From: Schistosoma mansoni
Taxonomy: Eukaryota; Platyhelminthes; Trematoda; Strigeidida; Schistosomatidae
DNA length: 64,000 bases
NCBI RefSeq assembly: GCF_000237925.1
Contig: NC_031502.1
Span: 31,771,914-31,835,913, forward strand
Direction: 5' to 3'
Position numbers and translations under genes: made by a program. Below the pieces are notes generated by a model. That model was not told the origin of the DNA. It saw only the letters and a list, made by a program, of their open reading frames with translations, and searched no databases. The first letter of the stretch is position 1. Every line of letters begins with the position of its first letter. Positions 34,265 through 46,544 of this stretch are shown here, piece by piece.

Positions 34265-37070
34265 GAACAAACAGATTTACATTTTAGCACTGATCAATCA
34301 CTCTGTTCTTATCAATTTTTCTGACGTTAACGACAGAACAGTGTTTTATGATTGAAAAATCAATCTATGTTGTATGAAGTCAAATTACTCAGGGTTATAA
34401 GGTCAAAATTTCAAAAACTATCGATTTACGACCCAAATAATTAATATCCAACTTTCATGCCATTAAAAAAAGCTTCATGTATGGTTAGAAACTTTAATAT
34501 TGTGAATAAATTAAAGTGAACATAGTAATATTTGATCATCTACGATAGTTGGTTTGTATGAATTACATAACTTTAAAATTCCGTCAGTTTTATCATCGAA
34601 TAAGCAAATCTCTAGATTAAATTGTAATCATACGATCAAAAAGGCAAATACTGACGGTTGGAAACATTTCAAGTTACAATGTTTTTATCGCAACACCTTT
34701 AAAACCAATTTAAATGAATATAAATCGATGTATATGGAAGCCATATAAATGACGTGTAATGTAAGTATTCGACCCATAACATATTTATTCAGTATTGAGA
34801 TCGATATTCATCTTTCAGAATGAGGTAAACGACGGTTTCACATCTTAAAGTATTTCAAGTGACAGAAATAATTCAGGCGACATCGTTTCTCAATTTAATC
34901 ACAGTGGTAGACTGATGAAATCATATTAATACAATTCTAAGAAGTACAGTATAGTGACAATTGTGAAAGTCAAGTAGAAATATTCCAGATGTTTTAACAT
35001 ACTTTGGCGGTTGTGGAAATTATTACACTGCGAGAAGCTTTGCCCTCATGATAAATCTCGTTGTAAGTATTTCAAAGTGAATAATTATTTTTTATGTTTA
35101 ATGTTTCATACCACTCTTACGTGCTTATGAGATGTCAAATTTTCAAAACTTACTTATACTACTTATCAACTTAACAGTAGCAAAAATGGCAATGCAATAA
35201 TTTGAGTAGAGAGTATGCAATTTCAGAATTAACGTCTTTTTATATATCAATATTCAAATATATATTTATTGATTTTGCATATTCGTTTGTGTGACTTCTT
35301 CGTTCACAATAAGTAAATGATCTGTTTATTCACTGATGTTTTATCACTTAGTCAAACTTATTAAATGAGGTGATTTCGATGTGAATCATCTCTGCAGGCT
35401 GATATATATGACAATTTGTGTTCTCACTAGTAAATTACATTTAATGTATTTGTCAACATACGTAATTTCAAAATTGACCAAGCTTTCTCAGCAGAATTTT
35501 TTTCAATAAAAGCCCGATAAGATCTCAACATATGAATATTCTTTAAAATGACTATCATGGAAAAAATTGATACATCGGTCTACCATAAACAAGGAAACAC
35601 CCTGAATTTCAACATAGAGAGTTACAATATCCGCCCTTTTCCTCGCTTATCCATCATTTATTAACGCAACTAAGTGATCCATTGATTAACATTTTTTCTT
35701 TTGTGTTAGATTATGGTAGGATTTCCTAAAAGAAATCAACGATCTTTTGAGAAATAACAATGATTGACTTTGTTTTTATTTTCATTACGTCCGAAATTTA
35801 AATAAAATTGATAAGTTTCAGCTCAGCGAGTTGAAAAATAACGCAAAAAAGGTAGAGGTTTACAGTCATACAATAAGTCGGCATGTGATATAGAAACTAT
35901 GTTATGCATCGTAATTGAATTGATTTTGTATTCGAAGAAAGGCATTAAAGAATGTTATTTTACCATGGCTAGAACACTACAAGCGTTATAATTATAGCTT
36001 CTGCTCTTCTTTGTTAGGAAATATCTTCAAGTACTTTTCTGATCAAATCAAATTTTAACAGTTTTTATTTTATTTGAATAATAATGTCCAAGTGAGTTAG
36101 GCTGAGTTGTTGAAATAGATGAAGCGGGAATACTGAAAGCAGATGTAACAAAAAAGATGCATGTAAATCAACTTGGTAAATGAAAACTAAAGTCAATATA
36201 ATGTGTGATAAACTTTATATTACTTCTAGGTTGAACTGTAGTGAATGCTACTCAGAAGACTGCTTGCAAGTGGTATGTAATGGAACATGACGCGCAAGTT
36301 ACAACATTCGTCAGATAGAGAAGAAAATTTTAGTGCAGCTAAAACCCGATGTAGGCAAAACGAACAAGAAAACATTTCAAACTGTAGTACACCCATAGCG
36401 ATGTGAATAGATTCTTGAAATCTATGTACATGCATAATGTAAGCACTTAGTAATTTCACATATAAGTATAAATTTCTTCTACTTATTATATTCTACTACT
36501 AACAGTTAATTTCTATAGACATACTCATAAGTAATATAGATCATCTATTTCACAGTAATAACCTACTTTTACTATCAATCAGTATGAACAAAATAAGATA
36601 TCAATGTAATATTTTTAAAAAGGATGTGTTTTGAAAGAATGGATCATTACTCTAATAAAGAAATCCATTTTAATGATCAAATGCAATTGTTATATAAATT
36701 GATTATTTTCTATGAATCCATTAAAAATTACTAAAAAGAAGAAAACCACTTTCGTCAAAGTAAAACGGTATTTTGTAGGTTTCTTTTTTTTGTACAAATG
36801 AACACTTAATGTAAATATGAAACTATTTTCTCCATGTGTATACACTTTGATTGTAAAATGTAAGTTATTTAGGCATATTGGATAAGCTTTTCCCCAAGTG
36901 TTTTCCTTAAAATAAGTACTATTTATATAAAATAAGATGAATCTTTTGAAAATGGAGTCTTCATTTAGTTTCATTTATGCAAATGAAAAAAGGAAGAAAC
37001 AACTGCTTATGTAAAATAATCTTCAAAACATATATGTTGTGTTAGGCACAAAATATCAATTCGCTATAGT
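34265..37070. other. Gene-free stretch upstream of the transporter
   Basis: No supported gene. Short open frames (34,554-34,748 +; 36,226-36,459 -) lack motifs or splice context. Confidence 0.5.
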
Positions 37071-37074
37071 TATT

Positions 37075-37658
37075 TCGTTGATAAACAAGGAGGATCTGAT
37101 GTAAATGTAAAGGGGAGGATTGAAAAAGCAAGGACAGCATTCCTACAACTGAAGAACATATGGAACTCAAAACAACTGTCAACCGATTTCATTCAAAGTG
37201 AGAATATTCAATACGAAAGTCAAGACAGTCATAATGTACGAAGCTGAAACGTGGAGAACTACTACATCCATCGTCAAGAAGGTACAAGTATTTATAAACA
37301 GTTGTTTACTCAAAATACTTAACATTCACTGGCCGGATACTATCAGCAACAGCCTCCTATGGGAGAGGACAAACCAGCTTCCATATGAATAGGAAATTAG
37401 GAAAAGACGTTAGAAGTGGATCGGACAAACATTAAGGAAATGTGCGTTACAAGGCAAGCTCTATCTTTGAATCATGAATGGAAGCGGAAAAGTGGAAGGT
37501 CAAAGTACACATTACGACGGGAAATAGAAGCATATATGAAAAGGATGAATGTTAACGGGAAAGAACTGGAAAGGATTGACCAGACAGAGTTGGATGGAGA
37601 ATGCTGGTGGACAACCTATGCTCCTCGACGAGAGGTAACAGGCGTAAGTAAGTAATTA
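37075..37658 (+). mobile_element. RTE-type LINE, 3' end
   Basis: Reads [59 protein letters not shown], then the end GAGGTAACAGGCGTAAGTAAG. It has stops and a small deletion near the RRWKW block. Confidence 0.8.
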
Positions 37659-37804
37659 TAGCTATTTCTGCTTATTAGTGAATGTTAATTACAGAGACTG
37701 TATAGAAATATATTGATAGAGTTATAAAGTTTATTTAAGCTTCTTTTATTTATCAGAAAAGTGATACAATGTATACAAATTGGTTCCCTATCTATAATTT
37801 ACAC

Positions 37805-38100
37805 ACCTTTCATTTGTTGTTGTTTACTTGTATCTTCTCATTGTTATTTAGGACTGAAATTGATCAGTCTCTTGCTGGTATATGTGCATCCTGTTTGGAC
37901 TGCCTCGTTATTGCCTGAAGTCACAAGCTTTATATGCAGAGATGGATAATGGCTAGCAGTGGAAACCAGGAAGCACATTTCGTCCTATTTGGGACTCGTG
38001 ATCATGAACTCTGGGATGCAGGTACATCCAACTGATGAGTCCCGAATAGGGAGACTCAAGCGCCCTGGATTCCACTGCTGGCACTATTCATCTTTGCTTA
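37805..38100. mobile_element. HHR-SINE A, inverted foldback copy
   Basis: A minus-oriented arm (37,805-38,000) flips to a plus-oriented arm (38,004-38,100) inside the hammerhead region. The two arms can pair over the ribozyme and 3' segment. The tRNA-like part is missing, and the plus-arm core is damaged (GGGAGACTC where GGACGAAAC is expected). Confidence 0.75.
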
Positions 38101-38604
38101 CACACCTTTCGATTAGTTTTTAGATTAACTTACTCTGTACTAGCTGATTTTGATCAAATGCTAATATTTATATTCAATGCCCTTTGATCGTTTGTTTATT
38201 TTTCATATGTCTCTCTGAAATATGCTCATTTTTCTTACAACTTGTATTCGACTTTTTATCTTTACCTTGGGTTAAACACGTGTTTCGACTCAATGGCTTA
38301 TCGTAGTTGATTAAGTTTTGTCTTAACAAGTATATTTATGTATCTTGGATACTAAAATGATGCACTCTTTAAATATGGAACTTAATTCAAATTTACTGTG
38401 ATGATCGTCCCAACACAAATATATTCATGGATATTACTACCAATCTTGTTTATTTGTAACTGTTAATACGAGCAAACATATAGCTTGAAAATATATTCAT
38501 TATTTTGGAAAATACTAAAGAAATTTATATTAATATTTAGGAGTGAACAATAAAACATTCATTTGATGTAGGTTGAAACGAAAAGTGACAGAGATTTCGA
38601 TAGT

Positions 38605-38752
38605 GTAATAAGAAGACGAAGATTATCAGAACTATGTAATATATTAGCGCAATACATTTCGAACAATCTGATCACACATATACTTGTTATGAACGTTTAT
38701 ATATAAAAATAAACGGTCAACTAGACTGGAAATGGGGGGGTAAGAATAGGTG
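38605..38752 (+). repeat. Unclassified 145-base repeat, copy 2
   Basis: Same orientation and landmarks as 8,385-8,532, ending in a G run (TGGGGGGGTAAGAATAGG). Confidence 0.7.
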
Positions 38753-39322
38753 ACAGAGAATGCTTAAGTACTTTTTCAAACATATTTGATTTTCAAAAAT
38801 TACTTCACACATTGAAACTGCCAAATGAACAAAAGTTATGTGAAACTTGAAATGAACATAGTTTGATCAATTAATTAAGACACATGTTATGCAAGTTCAT
38901 TATTAGTATAAATTATAAGAGTAACGTCTATAGAAGTATAAATTCTCTACGTATATAGTACTAAGTCCATTGAGTTATTTGATTAGGCAGGGATCCTTAT
39001 GAACTGTTTCAATTAGTAAAGTTGGTAATTTCAAATTACTTTTAGAATCTTAATTCTTTTATTTTTCAGAAGAGGATAGACATATGTTCATACTTATATT
39101 TGATCTTGTCCATAAATGTACGAAACATTTAAGTGATAAAAACGATGCGAAATTCATTCCTAATATATAGATCCATGTGACCGATAAAAAGAAATGATTT
39201 AATATATGCATGCTGAATGTCTTCGTAACACTGTAACAGATTTTTCTCAATATTTTGGTATTAACTACAAAACCATAGGCCTTTTGTTTTATACTTTTAT
39301 TTTTTTTATTATTATTAGTGGC

Positions 39323-39328
39323 TTTATT
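39323..39328 (-). promoter_or_regulatory. Possible polyadenylation signal
   Basis: AATAAA on the minus strand, 14 bases after the stop of the candidate terminal exon. Confidence 0.3.
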
Positions 39329-39341
39329 CAATATTATATTT

Positions 39342-39577
39342 TTAGTACAATATCAAATTCTCAACACAAATTATTTCAACAAGTTTTCTTTTCTTATTTC
39401 TTGATCCACCGTTGTGATAAATATTGAATGGTTGCCAGTTAAATGTTAATACTTCAGGAATCAACATTTGAATAATATATATTCCTTTCGATATATATAG
39501 CCAGCAACCGTAATGTTTCTCATTAAGCTTTTCTGTTACTTGTACAACGAAATGTCGTAAACTTTTCACAAAAGCAC
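39342..39577 (-). CDS. Possible terminal exon of an unrecognised gene
   Basis: An acceptor ACCCATTCAG|GTGC is followed by 78 open codons (GAFVKSLRHFVVQVTEKLNE, then HYGCWLYISKGIY) and a stop; AATAAA follows 14 bases after the stop (39328-39323). The pattern helix, then KL..K.YG..W…IS.G.Y, faintly recalls the dynein light chain domain found in schistosome tegument allergen-like proteins, but the match is too weak to name. No upstream exon was found. Confidence 0.35.
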
Positions 39578-40209
39578 CTGAATGGGTTATGTGATTAATG
39601 GACTTAATGATGTGTTAAAACAAACGAGAAAAACAGATCACTTGTTGTTGCAGGAACAGATAGCTCATATAATCAAGCAGGCCTTCATTTTTAATACTTG
39701 GCTCTTCTGTTAATCATCAGGCTAAATCTTGTCATCTTTTTAGATTTATTAGATATTCATCTTTCAACTGTTCATCTCCATGAAAAATTAAAAGTTTTTT
39801 TTATAATTTTAAAGACGCCAAATCATACTTCTATGAATAAACTTTACATAATTTGTCTATACATTTTCTTGAATAGACATTAGGTCAATTTAAATTGACA
39901 TTACAAAACAAAAAGAAAAGAAATATCCTCGTTTCTAACATGAAAAACAAACACACAAAACATAGACACACATATTCATAAAGGAATAAACTAACATATA
40001 TGGATCTGTCTATCTCACTATTTTTTTCCTTTTTTTATCAAAATAATGATCAGTAAAATTTGTTGAAACAAAAAGATCCTAATTTACAAACCATTAATAT
40101 TGACTATTAGTTAAATATTACAATATAATAAGGAAAGTGAAAATTTACCACATTGACATATAACATGATCATTCATTTAACATGATCTAGTAGTCAAGTA
40201 AGTAACCAT

Positions 40210-40230
40210 AACAACAACAACAACAACAAC
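40210..40230. repeat. AAC trinucleotide microsatellite
   Basis: Seven AAC units. Confidence 0.9.
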
Positions 40231-40550
40231 GAAAGGAACATCTACATTTTAAACAAACTAACACATTAAATACAAAAAATATCATGTTTATCAGTATCTA
40301 AGATCAATATCAGTATTAATAATCCCTTAATTCAATGTATAATTATTATTTTATAATAATAACATTTATTATCATTATGATTATTAATGGCGGATATATT
40401 CATATGTTACAAAATGATATATTACGTAAGTTAATATTATTCTATGTTCGATATTTATAATTGAAAGTAGATAAGAAATTCGTTTCTTCGTTTACTTTAT
40501 TAATTTCTACAAGAATGATTTCTGAGTGATTCCTTGAAATAATAATAATC

Positions 40551-40911
40551 ATAAACATCAATGGGAAGATTCAAACAAAAAATACTAAGTGAATTTGAAC
40601 TTCACTCTATTGCACAAGCAAGTGGCTATCACGACTCAGCAGCTAAGTGGAAGCGAACGCTACTGGGTTGGAGTCCCAGAGTAAACATTAACTCTGAGAT
40701 GCAAGTACATCCAGCTGATGAGTCCCGAATAAGACGAAACGCGCGTCCTGGATTCCACTGATAGCCACTATCCATCTTTGCTTACAATACTTGTGAAATA
40801 AGGCTATATCAAGGCAATACGCACAGTATACACATATGCCAATTTGAGACTGACCAGTTGCAGTCCTAAACATCAATGGGAAGATTCAAACAAACAATGA
40901 TAAGTGAATAA
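40551..40911 (+). mobile_element. HHR-SINE A, longer than one unit
   Basis: Plus-strand copy with the tRNA-like part, an intact hammerhead and the full 3' region. The last 43 bases (40,867-40,909, TAAACATCAATGGGAAGATT…) repeat the first 43 (40,552-40,595), so the insert is about 1.1 units of a 315-base repeat, as expected of a copy from a tandem or circular RNA. Confidence 0.8.
40709..40753 (+). ncRNA. Hammerhead ribozyme, core intact (SINE A)
   Basis: Stem I ATCCAG / CTGGAT, core CTGATGA, stem II GTCC/AGAC with one mismatch, GAAA, stem III ACG/CGT, cleavage after GTC at 40747. Confidence 0.85.
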
Positions 40912-41344
40912 TAATAATAGAATCATTCTTCAAATAATGATATTGATATATTAATAGATGGTTCTCATTTAAACAATAAAAAGTTCAAAGAAGGGATCTC
41001 CTTTCAATGAATTTATTATCAAGCTGTACAATGGTATATATATATGAGAAATTTTTTTCGTTAAAGTTCGAGTTCCGTGAAAAAAACTGTGAGCAAGGAA
41101 TAGCCAAGATGATGTATATAGAAAGATTATAATACTAGATTACGTAATATGAATAATAACAATAGACTTAATAAGTTAGTAACAAATTAAAACGTGAATG
41201 TAGTAAAATGACTAAAATATTTTTGTTGCAATATTTAAAGGTCATTAAAGATCATCGAGGTGTAGAAAACAAATAAAATGACATCATGAACAATTATGAA
41301 TAAAATAATGGGAATATAAGACATAAGTTAAGGGGGAAATGCAG

Positions 41345-41370
41345 CAATAATAATAATAATAATAATAATT
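41345..41370. repeat. AAT trinucleotide microsatellite
   Basis: About eight AAT units, at the edge of the Penelope-like fragment. Confidence 0.9.
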
Positions 41371-41394
41371 AAGGCCAAAGTAATGATAACGATA

Positions 41395-41760
41395 GGAGGT
41401 ACTTCTTTTGTACTTATAGTTCTGGCTTGAGCTCATGGATGGTAAGAGCTTCGGCTATTTTTAGCATTTGGATACGAAGATATTTTGGTAGATTTGACGA
41501 ATCGTGTATACAATCATAAAATCAAACTGTGGATCAGTAGAATGATTACAGCCAATTAGATGTTCAAGTAAAGAACTCCTAACTGCTTTCCTCTCATGCT
41601 TGTAGAACCACATTGTGATATGTTCCCGTATCCGAGTAGAAAACGAGAGCTGGCTTCAGCCAATGTACCTTGCTCTACAAGAACAGGTGAACTGGTAGAT
41701 GCACATGGAGGCGACCAGACGTGAAAGCTTATCCTTTTTCTTACATGGGTACAGAAAACG
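41395..41760 (-). mobile_element. Penelope-like element, C-terminal fragment
   Basis: On the minus strand the reading CIYQFTCSCRARYIG then TRIREH and LLEHLIGCNHSTD is typical of the GIY-YIG endonuclease end of Penelope-like retroelements. Fragmentary and broken. An AAT microsatellite borders it at 41,345-41,370. Confidence 0.6.
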
Positions 41761-42099
41761 AGTTATTACTAGTGAATATTAACATTGAGTTTTTGTTGGC
41801 TGTCATTCCTATTGAAATGTTCATATGTACATTTGCATACTTTTTTTATTTACTCAGCTAATTCACTCTACAATTTTTTACCATCATAATTTGGCAAGAC
41901 ATTTATGAGAATGACTGAATGCTTATTTAAGTTTTTGGGTTAGAAATTTTATGAATATCATCTTTATTTATCTACTGAAGCTTTCATTCAAATGGATAAT
42001 AAATAACTTCAGTTTAATTTGTTCTTTTTGTCAATACTAAAGGATGTTAGGGTGATTATCACACCATAATTAAACGTATATTGTATGAACTCAAAAAGT

Positions 42100-42152
42100 C
42101 CTTACTTACTTACGCCTGTCCCCCCCATTCAGCTTAGGCCGCCGACCACTCA
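42100..42152 (-). mobile_element. RTE-type LINE, last 50 bases
   Basis: CTTACTTACTTACGCCTGTC followed by GCCGCCGACCACTC: the tail and last codons of the TAAG-tailed family on the minus strand. Confidence 0.6.
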
Positions 42153-42214
42153 AAAAGTAGAATTTTGACTGAAATGTCGTAATAAAATAAAAAGAACTAA
42201 ATATTAAATACTCT

Positions 42215-42405
42215 ATTTACAAATCTCCTTCATTTGTCTTTCACATTCTGTATGTTTCTTCCGAATCACAATTCCTTTCTAATTTCGATTCCGTTCTCTT
42301 CAAGTTGATCTTCATAGCCTTCTATTGCTTGGGTTTGTATTTCCGTTCGGTGTTGCATATTACTTATATCTGTCGACATAAGTAGTACACACCAAAATAT
42401 ATGTG
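42215..42405 (-). repeat. MITE-like repeat (family M), partial
   Basis: The minus strand begins GGTGTGTACTACTTATGTCG ACAGATATAAG and resembles the left half of family M. Confidence 0.5.
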
Positions 42406-43261
42406 AAGATGATGTTACCACTTTTCATGAATGCATAGTTTTCTTCTTAATTCAATGTAAACAATTTCTAAACAAGTAAATTTGTAATTAGGAATCAACA
42501 GTTTTTATCAAAATTTTTTTAAAAGTTGAGTGACTTTCCTTTTAGGTGTGATCATTTTTTCTTCAAGTTTAAACATCAAATAACACTAGACCATATTCTT
42601 GTTACTAATATGGACTAAACTATCCTACTGATTTATCAATTTATAAGCTTCTTTACACCTGTATAATGAATATGGAATTCTTATCTCTGAATGAACTTTG
42701 AATAATTTTCTTCAACAGATACCTTCTTAGCTTTATGGATCCTAATTTTCAAGAAAGATTATTTTTTATCTTGGATTGATGTCAGTTAGAAAATATTTCA
42801 AAAAATATGCTTAAGGTTGTTTTCTGTAAAAGATTTTTAGCCTCAGTCTTAGTTTTGATCATGCTTTCAAACTAAATCCATGGCAATTTAGTCAGTATGC
42901 AAGTAATAACTTATTTGTCTCATAGTTTGGATTGAAAAGATACATTCAGTAATTCACTTTATGTCCATATGTCAAAGAATAAATGTAATTACGCTATCTA
43001 TTGATAACTTATAATAAATAACAGTTTGATTTGAATTGTTCTGTAGTAGACCATTATTTAATTATCAGTTTTTATTCATATCCAATCCGTGTTGAGATAT
43101 TAGGTTTCAGAATTAAATATGAAAAGTTAAGTTTCTAGCTTTCAATATCGCAATTGATAAGTACTTCGTAGTTCAGTCATTATTTTGTTTAATATTGATC
43201 TTTTAGATTTAAAATATTCATTTGTGTTGTCATGGTACATAAAAATATTTAATACACTGAC

Positions 43262-43625
43262 AATTGAACTGAGCCATGTTAGTAGGTGTATACTACTTGG
43301 TTGGGATCCACGAGATGATAACAATCGATGGTTAGAGACTTTGGATCGCATGGCTCAAAATCATTTGCAGTGGCGAAGGTGCATCCACTCTTTGTGTTCT
43401 CCCAGATTCTACTCTTCTGAATTCTTCATGTCTCTATCTTTTTGCTCTTTCCAAATTTATTTCACTGGATAATACTCCTCAATAACATCTTCAACCCCTA
43501 ATCTTACTACTTCTGCCACTATGAGATTGGAATCGACAACTGCATCTCTGTGTTAATGTGGTATGGCAACTCGAACTGATGTACGTACGTACGAAGTTCT
43601 ACGTTGTGACTGACTGACTGACTTA
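43262..43625 (+). mobile_element. RTE-type LINE, 3' end with GACT tail
   Basis: The C-terminal reading LGWDPRDDNNRWLETLDRMA then HLQWRRCIHSLCS is followed by a long 3' region and a GACTGACTGACTGACT tail. This differs in sequence and tail from the TAAG family, so it is a second RTE-like lineage. Confidence 0.65.
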
Positions 43626-44045
43626 ATGGCGATTGAGTACTTTGATTTATTTTCTTAGTTAATGATGACTTACGACACACAATGTTTATGATTTGACTAA
43701 CAATCCATAAGTAACAATCACACAGGATTTTGGTAAAATGACTTTAATATGATGACAAAATTTCAACTGATTATATAAAAAAAACTAAACAGTCATTGAA
43801 ATATAAGGACATTCTTTGAAACGTATTATTAAATCGATAAACTGTTTTGTTTTTGAACAAAAACAAGCCTGCCTTTCTTTTAAAAAGCACTCACAGGCTT
43901 TCAAGGTGAGTCGCAAAGTTTTCTAACCAAATAGTTACCTTTCATTCGATTAAATTCTTGTGAAAATTCAAGTTAACTGAATTCGACCAATCATTCGGTG
44001 TAAAATTCATAATAATTTATAAGAAATCATAGTTTATACACATAT

Positions 44046-44465
44046 TTTTGATTAAAATCATGAATCGATCAATGTTAGACCATCATTGAAAACCTGGGAG
44101 CACTGGACGGCCATTTCGTTTTAATATAGGACTTCTCAACAGTGCAAATTCACGACCCAGTATACGGGATTCGAACCCAGGACCTTCGGCCTTACGTGCG
44201 AACACTTAATCTCTAGACCACTGAGCCGTCATCCAACGGTGTTACTGTTTAACTTCAGCCAATTCACGAAAGTGCATGATCATCTTCCATTGTCTGATGT
44301 AGATGCCTGTCTCCATCTGATACAGCTGAACTCCACTAGTCAGGGCTTCTCACTAGAACTCCGAGAATTACCTTTCGAAATTAGACACTAGTGAAAGTAT
44401 GGTAATCATCAGTATGTGGTTGTGGAGATTGTTAAGCTTTTGATTGAGATCATGAATCGATCATT
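44046..44465 (-). mobile_element. HHR-SINE B with head-to-tail unit junction
   Basis: A complete minus-strand unit (44,046-44,412) is followed by the 3' end of a second unit (TGTGGTTGTGGAGATTGTTA, GAGATCATGAATCGATCA). The same ATCATGAATCGATCA stretch occurs at both ends. The hammerhead core is damaged (TTGAGAAG). Confidence 0.75.
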
Positions 44466-44644
44466 TGGTCAAGATTAGTCAAGGTGAATTTAGTATATCT
44501 CGCCAACCTATTTCCAGGAATCAACAATTATATTTTGATTAAACTTATTCAGTCAGATTATTTGATTAGATTGACGATATTTTTGATTATTTTTTCTAAT
44601 AGTCAAGATAACCAAACACTATATTACTCACTCTGAATCTAGTG

Positions 44645-44840
44645 TCTAACTAATATGAAACATCATTAGATGCCGGCTCAGTTGTCTAGAAGTTAAACTT
44701 TCTCACGAGAAACCAACAGATCCTGCGTTCGAATCTCGCGAGGTAGGATCGTGGATGCACACTGTTGAAGAATCCCACAATAGGACAAAACGGCCATCCA
44801 GTACTTTCATTTAGTGACTCATCATCTCAACTATTAAACT
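44645..44840 (+). mobile_element. HHR-SINE B fragment
   Basis: Plus-strand copy from TAGATGCCGGCTCAGTTG through B box CGTTCGAATCT to a damaged hammerhead (TTGAAGAATCCC) and a short 3' end. Confidence 0.7.
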
Positions 44841-45659
44841 TAATACGTAATACATTTATGTTCAAAAACTTTCATTAAACAGTTAACCATAATGAATGAA
44901 TTAATAAATGACAATTATATATTTATTATTTAAATAAATTGTTTAGACTAAATTATATTTAAACACCTTATCAATAATAATTACAAAATGTGCAGTTGTT
45001 TATGAATAAAAATTTTTTTTATATTTTATGAAATAGCAAGATATACTACTATAAAGTGCATTTAATAATCTATCTAAATATTTTTGAGAAATAGTCATAT
45101 TAAAATAAAATAAATAATCAAATTAATAATTTATCAGATGACAGTAATAATGAACATTGAAACTTATTTCAGATATCATTTAAACAATGATGTTTTAATC
45201 AATATCATTTTATAGATAATTATTCTACAGTCATCACTTGAAAAGTGGTAGTAAACTGTCTTAACTCTGTTCTAAATAAATAATATATAAGTAATATCTC
45301 AATGAGTAGAATAATTAGATTTTATGATGTTTCGTGACTCAGTGTAAGCCAATCCTATGGAGAATAAACAAATAACCAAAATGAAATTAATCCAAATTTA
45401 AATAGTACGACGGAACAACACGAATAGTAGGTGCGATCAATCAAAAAACAGGTCGGAATAAATCATTGTCATGTCATTTCGGTCAAGATGATTCATAAAC
45501 GACATGCATGTAAATTTGTGTGTATGTTTAGTGCACTGTTAAGGATGAAAATTGTGTGACTTTTATGGTGAGAAAGGATAGAGTTCAATTTGTAAGGTAT
45601 TCGTGTGAATTATATATAATATCGGACTAAGTGGCTAGGATAGATTCTTAATCACTCTT

Positions 45660-45798
45660 AATTTTTTATATTTAGTTGAAATCATGAGTCAATTGAAGCT
45701 AAACCACCATGGAAAACCTGGAAGCACTGGACGGCCCTTTCGTCCTATTGTAGGACTCCTCGGCAGTGCTCATCCACGATCCCGCCTCGTGGGATTTT
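45660..45798 (-). mobile_element. HHR-SINE B, truncated
   Basis: Minus-strand 3' end and hammerhead (CCGAGGAG…GGACGAAAG), cut before the B box. The second core base is changed. Confidence 0.75.
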
Positions 45799-46242
45799 CT
45801 TGTCTCTACATAATAAGTTTCGATTACTACAGCATCGACTATAACAGATCTATACTGATGACAAAAATGATAAATGTTTAATAAATAAGAATTTATCATT
45901 TAAAACAAAAGAGAAAATTGTAAGCTGAAGAACAATTCGATGACAACAACACCATTTTAATTCAGTGATAATCAAAGAATTCTTTCAATTTGAATTTGAC
46001 TTTATTCATAAACATTACCTAATCCATATTTATATATATATGATGAAGAAAAAACAAGAATTAAATAATATAAGGATGATGAAATTTTGTAAGTAGTACA
46101 ATGAATTCATTGTAATATGTCCCATTCTCCATATAAAATGATGTCAAGTTCTCGTTCTTATTTTCGTTTATTTTTTAAATAATGTTTTAATATGTATTCA
46201 CATAAATGTAGGCTAGGAAATAAATTATTCATAAAAAATAAT

Positions 46243-46540
46243 ATCAGAATGGGTTTTGTGGATATTATAGTAATTTTAGTAGTTGAGATCATGGGTCAAT
46301 TGAAGCTAGGCCACCATGGAAAACCTCGAAGTTAGACATTAACACCGTTGGATGCCGGTTCAGTGGTCTAGAGGTTTGGCGTTCGCTCTCGGGACTGATA
46401 GGTTCTGGGTTCGAATCTCGCAGGGCGGGGTCGTGGATGCGCACTGCTGAGAAGTCCCACATTAGAACGAAACGGCCGTCCATTGCTTCTTCGTTTTCCA
46501 TGGTGGTCTAGCTTCAATTGACTCATGATCTCAACTGTTG
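46243..46540. mobile_element. HHR-SINE B, inverted foldback copy
   Basis: A short minus-oriented 3' arm (46,243-46,330) flips into a full plus-oriented copy with B box GGTTCGAATCT and hammerhead CTGAGAAG. The outer ends GTTGAGATCATGGGTCAATT and AATTGACTCATGATCTCAAC pair. Confidence 0.8.
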
Positions 46541-46544
46541 AAGA

